Shown: positions 27,001-33,904 of the stretch, piece after piece
Numbering within the stretch: position 1 is the stretch's first letter
How the letters are laid out: each line of letters starts with the position of its first letter
Source: Candidatus Liminaster caballi
Lineage (GTDB): Bacteria; Bacteroidota; Bacteroidia; Bacteroidales; UBA3663
Length of the DNA stretch: 64,000 bases
NCBI GenBank assembly: GCA_018065085.1
Contig: JAGHUA010000016.1
Span: 98,952-162,951 of the forward strand
Direction: 5' to 3'
The notes under the pieces: model-generated
The model's database searches: none
What the model saw: the letters and a program-made list of their open reading frames with translations, nothing else
Told to the model about the DNA's origin: nothing
Position numbers and translations under genes: made by a program

Positions 27001-27507
27001 ATGACTCCACTCGTAAGTATCATAATGGGCAGCACAAGTGATCTGCCAGTAATGAAGAAGGCAGCCGACCTTCTCAATGAGTTCCAGATTCCGTTCGAGA
27101 TGCATGCACTCTCAGCACACCGCACACCAAAGGAGGTTGAGGAGTTCAGCACCCAGGCCGCAGGTCGTGGCATAAAGGTCATCATCGCTGGCGCAGGCAT
27201 GGCAGCACATCTTGCAGGCGTTGTAGCCGCCATGACACCGCTTCCAGTCATTGGTGTGCCTCTGACCGGTTCGCTCGAAGGTCTTGACGCCATGCTCGCC
27301 ATGATTCAGATGCCTCCAGGAATCCCTGTTGCCACCGTTGCGCTCAACGGAGCCATGAATGCAGGCATTCTCGCCGTTCAGATCCTTTCCGTAGGCGATG
27401 CCGAACTTGCCAAGCGCTTTGTCGAGTATAAGAAGAACCTTGCACAGAAGATTGTCAAGGCCAATGCCGAGCTTGCCGAACTGAAGTACGAATTTAAGTG
27501 CAATTGA
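27001..27507 (+). CDS. purE: 5-(carboxyamino)imidazole ribonucleotide mutase
   Basis: Purine biosynthesis enzyme that moves the carboxyl group of N5-CAIR to give CAIR. The 168 aa protein has the class I PurE motifs GSTSDLPVMKKAADLL, SAHRTP (catalytic His) and AGMAAHLAGVVAA. It lies 6 bp upstream of ispG, so the two are cotranscribed despite unrelated pathways. Confidence 0.95.
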   Translation: MTPLVSIIMGSTSDLPVMKKAADLLNEFQIPFEMHALSAHRTPKEVEEFSTQAAGRGIKVIIAGAGMAAHLAGVVAAMTPLPVIGVPLTGSLEGLDAMLAMIQMPPGIPVATVALNGAMNAGILAVQILSVGDAELAKRFVEYKKNLAQKIVKANAELAELKYEFKCN

Positions 27508-27513
27508 TTCGCT

Positions 27514-28905
27514 ATGTATCAGCGTCGAAAATCAAGTCCATGCCGTGTGGCACATGTGGTTATTGGCGGCGACAATCCGATTGCCATCCAGTCGATGACC
27601 AACACCAACACCAACGACATCGAGGGATCTGTCGCTCAGATTGAGCGCATTGTCGATGCCGGAGCTGACATCGTGCGTCTCACGGCTCAGGGCACACGCG
27701 AAGCCAATAGCCTTCGTCTGATCGAGGAGGGCATCCATGCTCATGGCTACAATGTGCCTTTGGTGGCCGACATCCACTTCAATGCCAATGTCGCCGATGT
27801 TGCGGCTGGCATAGTCGAGAAGGTTCGCATCAATCCAGGAAACTACGTCGATCCGGGTCGCACATTCAAGAAACTCGAATACACTGACGACGAATATGCT
27901 GCTGAGATCCTGAAGATACGCGACCGTCTCGTTCCTTTCCTTAATATATGTAAGGAGCATCATACAGCCGTGCGAATAGGTGTTAATCACGGCAGCCTTA
28001 GTGATCGCATTATGTCTCGCTATGGTGATACACCTGCCGGAATGGTCGAGTCGTGCATGGAGTTCCTGCGCATCTGTCGCGATGTGAATTTCATGGATGT
28101 GGTCATTTCCATCAAGGCGTCAAACTGCGTAGTGATGGTTCGCACCATGCGTCTGCTCGTCGAGAAGATGGACGCCGAGGGCATGTCGTTCCCTCTGCAT
28201 CTTGGTGTGACCGAGGCAGGCGAGGGCGAGGACGGACGCATCAAGAGTGCCGTCGGCATCGGCGCTTTGCTGTGTGAAGGTATTGGCGATACCATCCGTG
28301 TTTCGCTTTCTGAGGCTCCTGAGTGTGAGATTCCTGTGGCTCGCCGTCTTGTCGGCATGATTGAGGAATGTGCCGCTTTGCGTGAGTCATGTCGCAACAC
28401 CATCGCCGATGACACAGTCACCCTTTCGCTCAACGAATCGACTCTCGAAGACCTCCAGCTCAAGGCATCGATGACCGTCGGCGCACTCTTCATCGACGGA
28501 CTTGCCCACAAGCTTGTCATCCACAATCCTGGTTTCACCGACCAACAGCTCACCGACCTTGCCGACAGCATCCTGCAGGCCACACGTGTCAAGTTCACGC
28601 GCACCGAGTTCATCTCATGCCCTGGCTGTGGACGTACACTCTATGACCTCGAATCGACCATTGCCCGCATCAAGTCAGCCGTACGCGAAGCCGCCAAGAC
28701 CGATCCTGTGTTCTCTACGCTCAAGATTGGCATTATGGGTTGCATCGTCAATGGCCCTGGCGAGATGGCTGATGCCGACTACGGTTATGTCGGAGCCGGA
28801 CCTGGCCGCGTGTCGCTTTACAAGGGCAAGGTCTGCATCGAGAAGAATATCCCGTCTGAGCTTGCCGTCGATAAGCTTATCAGCTTTATTAAGTCCGATA
28901 AGTGA
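27514..28905 (+). CDS. ispG: 4-hydroxy-3-methylbut-2-enyl diphosphate synthase with shortened insert
   Basis: [4Fe-4S] enzyme of the MEP isoprenoid pathway. The TIM-barrel half carries ADIVRLTAQGTREANS and LVADIHFNA. The cluster ligands are Cys369 and Cys372 in SCPGCGR, Cys410 in MGCIVNGPGE and Glu417. At 463 aa it is between the simple form (about 370 aa) and the three-domain plant/Bacteroidota form (usually about 600 or more), so the central insert (about 275-360) is reduced. Start at 27514, just after the purE stop. Confidence 0.92.
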   Translation: MYQRRKSSPCRVAHVVIGGDNPIAIQSMTNTNTNDIEGSVAQIERIVDAGADIVRLTAQGTREANSLRLIEEGIHAHGYNVPLVADIHFNANVADVAAGIVEKVRINPGNYVDPGRTFKKLEYTDDEYAAEILKIRDRLVPFLNICKEHHTAVRIGVNHGSLSDRIMSRYGDTPAGMVESCMEFLRICRDVNFMDVVISIKASNCVVMVRTMRLLVEKMDAEGMSFPLHLGVTEAGEGEDGRIKSAVGIGALLCEGIGDTIRVSLSEAPECEIPVARRLVGMIEECAALRESCRNTIADDTVTLSLNESTLEDLQLKASMTVGALFIDGLAHKLVIHNPGFTDQQLTDLADSILQATRVKFTRTEFISCPGCGRTLYDLESTIARIKSAVREAAKTDPVFSTLKIGIMGCIVNGPGEMADADYGYVGAGPGRVSLYKGKVCIEKNIPSELAVDKLISFIKSDK

Positions 28906-28940
28906 CCTTTTACCTCCGTCTCGGACAATAACTCAAAACC

Positions 28941-29915
28941 ATGAACGTACTGATCGTTTCCAACGAATACACTAAACCCGGACGCATCGGCAATCCCATC
29001 ATCAATAGGATTATCGATGCGCTACGGGTCAATCCGTCTGTCGGGAGTGTCGATTTCGTGCCGTTCAGGAACCGTTTCAGCAGTTTCTCCGAGATACGCT
29101 CAGCCGCCCGTCGTGCCGACATCATACACATCCAGTTCGGCGGACTCTATGCCTTCCTTATCTGGTTCAGTGTCATAGGCATTGCCAAACCCAAGCTTCT
29201 GACTTTCCACGGCACCGACATTCACGCCAAGGAGATGCGCACAGCCAAGTCCGTGTTGTCCAAGGTCAAGATCTGGCTCAATCAGAAAGCCTCGTTCTGT
29301 TCCGTTCTTCTGTTCCGTCGCCTTGGATTTGTGTCCGATTCGCTTTATGCCTATCTTCCCAAGTTCATACTCAGCCGCTACAGCCATAAGCTGTTCGTTC
29401 AGCCGCTTGGCGTTGACTATCAGATGTTCCAGCCGCTTGACAAGGCCGAGGCATGCCGTGCGATAGGAGTGGAGCCCAAGCGATACGCTCTTTTCTCCGA
29501 TAAGTCAGGCACCACACTCAAGCGTCGCGACATTGCCGAGGCCATTATTCGTCAGCTTGGCGACGGCTACGAACTTCTCGTCATGTGCGGTGTCAGTCCT
29601 GATCAGGTGCCGCTCTATCTCAATGCCTGCGACTTCGTGCTGCTCACCTCCGATGAGGAAGGTTCGCCTAATATCACCCGCGAGGCTTTGTCGCTCAACA
29701 AGCGCGTCTTCTCCGTCGAGGTTGGTGACGTTCCTCAGCAGCTCTCAGGCCTTCGCGACTCTCTTATCATCAGCCGCGACCCTCAACTGGCAGCCAACGC
29801 CATCCGTCGTTCGTTGGACATTGCCTACACCGACAACACTCGCGAAACTCTTCGCCATCGCCTTGATTTCAATTACCTTATCAATAATCTTGTTGACATT
29901 TACAAAACTATTTGA
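28941..29915 (+). CDS. Glycosyltransferase family 4-like protein
   Basis: A GT-B type glycosyltransferase of 324 aa, cytoplasmic with peripheral membrane association likely. The N-terminal domain has MNVLIVSNEYTKPGRIGNP and LLTFHGTDIHA. The C-terminal domain has the donor-binding E-x7-E-like region (DEEGSPNITREALSLNKRVF). Acceptor and donor are unknown. It is the last core-like gene before the tandem-repeat array and accessory island, which begin 26 bp after its stop. Confidence 0.82.
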   Translation: MNVLIVSNEYTKPGRIGNPIINRIIDALRVNPSVGSVDFVPFRNRFSSFSEIRSAARRADIIHIQFGGLYAFLIWFSVIGIAKPKLLTFHGTDIHAKEMRTAKSVLSKVKIWLNQKASFCSVLLFRRLGFVSDSLYAYLPKFILSRYSHKLFVQPLGVDYQMFQPLDKAEACRAIGVEPKRYALFSDKSGTTLKRRDIAEAIIRQLGDGYELLVMCGVSPDQVPLYLNACDFVLLTSDEEGSPNITREALSLNKRVFSVEVGDVPQQLSGLRDSLIISRDPQLAANAIRRSLDIAYTDNTRETLRHRLDFNYLINNLVDIYKTI

Positions 29916-29941
29916 AACAAGTAAATGCCAAGCAAAACATA

Positions 29942-30480
29942 TTCCTAAGACTTCGGAAGACCAAAAAAATGTTCCCAGCATTTCCCAAGAGTTAGGAAGT
30001 CTCCAGAACATTGTTCCCAGCATTTCTAGAAACCTGGAAGTCGTCAGAACATTGTTCCGAGCATTTCCCAAGAGTTAAGAAGTCGTCAGAACATTGTTCT
30101 CAGCATTTCCCAAGAGTTAAGAAGTCGTCAGAACATTGTTCCCAGCATTTCCCAAGAGTTAGGAAGTCGTCAGAACATTGTTCCCAGCATTTCCAGAAAC
30201 CTGGAAGTCCTCAGAACATTGTTCTCAGCATTTCCAGAAACCTGGAAATCTAAAACAAACTTTCGGCAGCATTTCCTAAGACCTGGGAAGTCCAAACAAA
30301 AGTTTCTCCAGCATTTCCTAAGACCTGGGAAGTCCAAACAAAACTTTCTCCAGCATTTCCCAAGACCTAGGAAGTCCAAACAAAAGTTTCTCCAGCATTT
30401 CCCAAGACTTCGGAAGTCCAAACAAAACTTTCTCTGGCGTTTCCTAAGACTTGGGAAGTCCAAATGAATGTTTCGCTACC
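29942..30480. repeat. Array of 13 tandem 41-42 bp hairpin units
   Basis: Thirteen copies of a short palindrome, TTCC-n9-GGAA or TTCCAG-n4-CTGGAA, start at 29942, 29982, 30024, 30065, 30107, 30149, 30191, 30232, 30273, 30315, 30357, 30399 and 30441. The linkers are also repetitive: the first units share GTCAGAACATTGTTC, which contains the palindrome GAACATTGTTC; the last five share CCAAACAAAAGTTTCTCC or a close variant. Because 42 is a multiple of three, all frames stay open and give repeated 14-residue peptides, which I regard as non-coding by-products. The array fills the whole gap between the glycosyltransferase and the next gene. Confidence 0.9.
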
Positions 30481-31152
30481 TCACTTTGGTTTAATTTCCT
30501 CGATTTTAAGAGCAAGATGAAAAGCCGTGGAGATTTTCTTTAGGTCGGAGATTTTCTGAGGGTTGTTTGTATTAGAGTAGATATAATAATCTCCGACCTT
30601 ATGTTGCCATGTCTTGCCTGGCTCTAGAGGACGCATTATCTTTGACACCAAATGATATCCTGCATGATTAATGCCATCCACTGTCATTACTCTTTCAAAA
30701 CCGATCTTACTGAGAGTTTCTATTAGGGTATCAATAGCTGCGCGATGCCAGATGACAGTTCCGTCAGGGAATGTTACTCGCAATCCTTTCGTTGGATTCT
30801 CAACATGTTTTGTAGGCTCATGAGGTTCCAATGGTTCCATTTTTTCTTTACTTGACACCGGAATGCTGATCTTCGGCGTCAAAGTCTTAGCATCCACAAT
30901 CTCACTAATCTTTGTCTTGCGAGAAAGAGCAACGCTAATAGGATCACCTGGATGATACTCTACAACAAGTACAAGATCACGTTGAATCTCATTGAGCAGA
31001 GGTTCAATGTTCTGGCTCAATGATGGCAGGATTTCCTCTTTGATTATCTTCTCTTCGAGGTTATCTGCTGCCTTCAGCAACTTGTCATCTATGGGAAGAT
31101 TCATGTCCCTGAGTGACTTCAGTGTGGTGTATAGTTCTTTAAGTGTAGCCAT
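30481..31152 (-). CDS. Unidentified partner protein of the HNH endonuclease
   Basis: A 223 aa soluble protein. Residues 1-75 are helical and charged (MATLKELYTTLKSLRD, ILPSLSQNIEPLLNEIQRDL). The C-terminal half (about 123-215) contains LRVTFPDGTVIWHRAAIDTL, FERVMTVDGINHAGYHLV and KVGDYYIYSN. I believe this C-terminal module recurs in nuclease-associated proteins of Bacteroidota, but I cannot name the family. It starts 4 bp after the HNH gene, so both are one transcript. The 3' end abuts the hairpin array. It may be a specificity or target-recognition partner (inference). Confidence 0.7.
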   Translation of the reverse strand: MATLKELYTTLKSLRDMNLPIDDKLLKAADNLEEKIIKEEILPSLSQNIEPLLNEIQRDLVLVVEYHPGDPISVALSRKTKISEIVDAKTLTPKISIPVSSKEKMEPLEPHEPTKHVENPTKGLRVTFPDGTVIWHRAAIDTLIETLSKIGFERVMTVDGINHAGYHLVSKIMRPLEPGKTWQHKVGDYYIYSNTNNPQKISDLKKISTAFHLALKIEEIKPK

Positions 31153-31156
31153 AATC

Positions 31157-31738
31157 TCAGTCGTTATTATTGTTCTCTTCTAAGTATAATTCTGGTTGTG
31201 GGTAATTTGAAGGAATATAATGCCAATTGAAAGGTAAATCCATTTTGTCGAGGTCTTCTGAAAGCTTATCCATCAAATCATTTTCTATAGCATAGAGATA
31301 GATATTCTTAAGATAATGAACAAGCACGTTTAACGGAGGCCATTCTTGTCGAACTTCAGCATACCATTCAAAAAGATCCATGTTTCCTTTGCTGGAGTTG
31401 CAAGTTTTGCATACCATGATGATATTGTCCATATCATTATCACCTCCCTTGCTTCTGGGAAACACATGATCTTTGGTCAGTTTTGAAGAATCCATCTCCT
31501 TGCCACAGTACCAACAATAATTATTCTGTTGAATCTTAGCCACATTGAACTCTAATAAGTCATGTATATTCCATCGCCCTTCTTTATATGCCTTAAAAGC
31601 TTTAGAACGAATCATATAGCAAGTTCGGTCATACTTGCGCTTCCCCACAGATACGGCGTAATGCAGCATCTGTAAGTTAGCATATGACCAATAAATAAAC
31701 TCTCCAAAGTTTGAATATGTTCGTTCTTTTGTGGGCAT
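31157..31738 (-). CDS. HNH endonuclease
   Basis: Nuclease of 193 aa. The central HNH domain (about 77-125) has zinc pairs CWYCG and CKTC, and the catalytic core KLTKDHVFPRSKGGDNDMDN leading into NIIMVC and NSSKG. Flanking helices give a compact stand-alone enzyme without a methylase domain. It is the first gene of a two-gene operon with the 223 aa protein, suggesting a small restriction or anti-phage unit. The target and the way the host is protected are not apparent. No methyltransferase lies within the operon. Confidence 0.85.
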   Translation of the reverse strand: MPTKERTYSNFGEFIYWSYANLQMLHYAVSVGKRKYDRTCYMIRSKAFKAYKEGRWNIHDLLEFNVAKIQQNNYCWYCGKEMDSSKLTKDHVFPRSKGGDNDMDNIIMVCKTCNSSKGNMDLFEWYAEVRQEWPPLNVLVHYLKNIYLYAIENDLMDKLSEDLDKMDLPFNWHYIPSNYPQPELYLEENNNND

Positions 31739-31741
31739 AAT

Positions 31742-31921
31742 TTAAGAATTTGTTCCTTCTACTATCTTGATTTCTTCTTCCGTCAAGCCATAGAGGTCAT
31801 AAACGAGGCGGTCGTTTTCACGTTCTTCGGAGGTGGTATCGGCGAGTGGATTTGCTTTCTTGATGGAGAATCTTTCGCACACCCGTCCCTGTAGACCTCC
31901 TTTTTCACCTGAATAAATCAT
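31742..31921 (-). pseudogene. C-terminal remnant of a type II restriction-modification protein
   Basis: A 59-codon frame from an ATG at 31921 ends at TAA 31742. It contains NPLADTTSEERENDRLVYD and then LYGLTEEEIKIVEG, the tail I associate with Eco57I-like and related restriction-methylase proteins in Bacteroidota. Nothing of the catalytic domains remains. Its 5' end overlaps the last codons of the DUF234 ATPase gene in another frame, so it is most likely a scar, though a tiny expressed peptide cannot be excluded. Confidence 0.55.
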
Positions 31922-33347
31922 CCAGCGTTACCTCTTTCTGCACTATACCGCTGTATTTATTCTTCTTCACACCAAACGTTGTGATGAAAGTCATGTGCAC
32001 ATTCTGCGTTTTCTGCAGCTCACCTTGCAACATATTGATGCGATGACGAAGGGAAAGGTCGTAAGATTTGTCAATCTCGAACTCATCGTTGCAGCATTTT
32101 ATCTCGCACAGGTTCACCACACGGTCGGCACGTTCAATGATCATATCCATCTGAGCACCATCGTGATTGCTGTCGCCTCGTAGTGTCCATTCCGATTGCG
32201 TAGAGACGATTCCGGACACGCCAAGGGCGTATTTCACCTGCTCCAAGTGCATGAGACAGAGTTCCTCAAAGGCAATTCCTCTCCAGGCATTTAGGGCTGG
32301 CAGATTCTGGCTGTGTTGCCAGAAGTGCTCATCTTTCTTCGTTTGCCCTTCTACGAATCGGAGCCAGAAACGGCAGAACGGATCAGTAAGACGATAGAGT
32401 GTCTCGCTATGTGCGGCATCGAAAGGTCTGTATTTCTGTATGAAATTGCTGGCCTCCAGTGCCCTGAGCATCTTGGTGAGACCTGCACCTCCCTTCATAT
32501 CTATTCCCTTGGAAATGGCATCACGGGTAAATCCACAATGCTTTGTGGCCAGCAGGCGAACAGTCTTCATATAGAGTTCTGGATTGACAAATAGCGAGCC
32601 GAAGAGCCGTTCAAACTCGTTACGCAGACGTGCATTACGGTTGAACATCAGTCGGTCGATGTTCTGTGCAAGACTCAATCCCTTGCTGAATTTGTCCAAG
32701 TAATAAGGTATGCCTCCCACAGCCATGTAGGCTTCTGCAATATCAAAGCGACTAAGGTCGATGCCACGGCTCTCGAAAAAGCGTTCGCACTCATTGAGAG
32801 TGAATGGTTCAAGTTTTACCTCTGATGTCTGGCGGTCGTAAAGCCCACCTTTCTGGTCAATCATGTTGTCCATAATCCAACTCGTAGCACTACCACACAC
32901 TACACACTTCATATTGTCGCGTGCCGATGCCCATCCATTCCAAAAAGCCTCGAAGGCAGTCACGAATCCACTTCCCGGAGTATCCAGCCATGGCAGTTCG
33001 TCAATGAAAACCAACTGCCGTTCACCATCGCCCATTTCTTCGAGCAATTCTTCAAGCATATAGAACGCCTGCATCCACGTTTTGGGACATGTAGATTCTG
33101 CCATACCATATTGCAGGAGTGAGTGATAGAAGTGTTCAAGTTGCTCCTTCTTGCCGATTTTGCGCTTCTCGTCGTAGGGTGAAAGCCCCGTATGGTAGAA
33201 TGTCATCTTATTACGAAACGTCTCGCGTATTATAAATGTTTTGCCCACACGTCTGCGACCATACACAACAATCAGTTCTGCGTGATCACTATCGTAACGC
33301 TCGTTGAGCTCTCTGATTTCTTCTTCCCGACCTATTATTTTTGCCAT
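31905..33347 (-). CDS. ATP-binding protein, archaeal-ATPase/DUF234 type
   Basis: A 480 aa STAND/AAA-like ATPase. It has Walker A GRRRVGKT at 30-37, Walker B LVFIDELPWLD, and a sensor-like VVCGSATSWIMDNM. The C-terminal half (about 330-480) resembles DUF234, with the PD-(D/E)XK-like stretch QMDMIIERADRVVNLCEIKC. Such genes are frequent in Bacteroidota accessory regions; the biological role is not established. It has its own TACCTTTG -7 element. Two related restriction-protein tails lie just downstream and just upstream of it. Confidence 0.82.
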   Translation of the reverse strand: MAKIIGREEEIRELNERYDSDHAELIVVYGRRRVGKTFIIRETFRNKMTFYHTGLSPYDEKRKIGKKEQLEHFYHSLLQYGMAESTCPKTWMQAFYMLEELLEEMGDGERQLVFIDELPWLDTPGSGFVTAFEAFWNGWASARDNMKCVVCGSATSWIMDNMIDQKGGLYDRQTSEVKLEPFTLNECERFFESRGIDLSRFDIAEAYMAVGGIPYYLDKFSKGLSLAQNIDRLMFNRNARLRNEFERLFGSLFVNPELYMKTVRLLATKHCGFTRDAISKGIDMKGGAGLTKMLRALEASNFIQKYRPFDAAHSETLYRLTDPFCRFWLRFVEGQTKKDEHFWQHSQNLPALNAWRGIAFEELCLMHLEQVKYALGVSGIVSTQSEWTLRGDSNHDGAQMDMIIERADRVVNLCEIKCCNDEFEIDKSYDLSLRHRINMLQGELQKTQNVHMTFITTFGVKKNKYSGIVQKEVTLDDLFR

Positions 33348-33379
33348 AATTACGTCATGCTAATATTGTAAAACTGCCA

Positions 33380-33387
33380 CAAAGGTA
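33380..33387 (-). promoter_or_regulatory. -7 element (TACCTTTG) for the DUF234 ATPase
   Basis: The minus strand reads TACCTTTG, 32 bp before the ATG at 33347. Confidence 0.6.
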
Positions 33388-33546
33388 GTCAAATGTTTCA
33401 ATTTGGCAAAATCTTTAATATGCAAAACAGCCATATTTAACAAATTGTATTGTATTTTGGCAGAATTGCTAGAAACACTTACCAAAACACCACCTCGATC
33501 GTTGAGGATGGAGGTGGAGAGTGTATTGGAAGGAAGTTAGTTTTTT

Positions 33547-33603
33547 CTATTTGCTTGTTCCTTCCACTATCGCAATCTCATCTTCTGTCAAGCCGTAGAG
33601 GTC
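33547..33603 (-). pseudogene. Second restriction-modification C-terminal scar
   Basis: The minus strand ends in DLYGLTEDEIAIVEGTSK and a TAG stop. 41 of 49 nt (33555-33603) match the first scar at 31750-31798, mostly with synonymous changes. No upstream domain remains; similarity stops where the Fic fragment on the other strand begins, suggesting a junction at about 33603/33604. Confidence 0.6.
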
Positions 33604-33824
33604 TGACCACGTCTGAGTATCTGCAAGAGACAGCCCGTAGGAACATCGAAGGTGAGATCACTATCGAGGAAGCGCAGCCGCTCATTCATAACTACTATGT
33701 CACGAAGACTGTCCATGATGAAAATGATGCTGATCTGGCAGCCGCGTTGGAATATGATCTGGAGCAGGAGCGTCAGTTTAGCTACAGCCTATTGTCTTCC
33801 GATGAGATTATTCGGCACAAGTAG
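33604..33824 (+). pseudogene. Fic-family protein remnant
   Basis: The plus strand carries TTSEYLQETARRNIEGEITI then EEAQPLIHNYYVTKTV, and after a few residues DLAAALEYDLEQERQFSY. These resemble two separated parts of Bacteroidota Fic-domain proteins: the N-terminus and the stretch before the Fic core. The expected ATG reads CTG at 33603, apparently destroyed at a junction, and the HxFx(D/E)GNGR core is absent. I read it as a Fic gene with internal and C-terminal deletions. It could also be a small antitoxin-like fragment. Confidence 0.5.
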
Positions 33825-33904
33825 TTTGTCGATGCAGATGTAAGACTTTTCTACTAAGTTTGCAAGTTCTAAATCAAAAATGTTGAACAAAGTCGGGGGC
33901 GCAC

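Larger units (their letters stand above)
33348..33904. other. Gap with decayed gene fragments
   Basis: This 557 bp gap holds the ATPase promoter, a minus-strand restriction-protein tail (33547-33603), and a plus-strand Fic fragment (33604-33824). The rest (33388-33540 and 33825-33904) shows nothing I can name. It looks like a deletion scar between the ATPase and the helicase. Confidence 0.6.

Noticed and set aside
30011-30467. Repeat-encoded proteins in both strands of the hairpin array
   Set aside because: The frames stay open only because the unit is 42 bp; all frames give 14-residue repeats, and there is no promoter or family match.
29942-30480. CRISPR array
   Set aside because: Units repeat through their whole length and there are no unique spacers of constant size; no cas genes are in the window.
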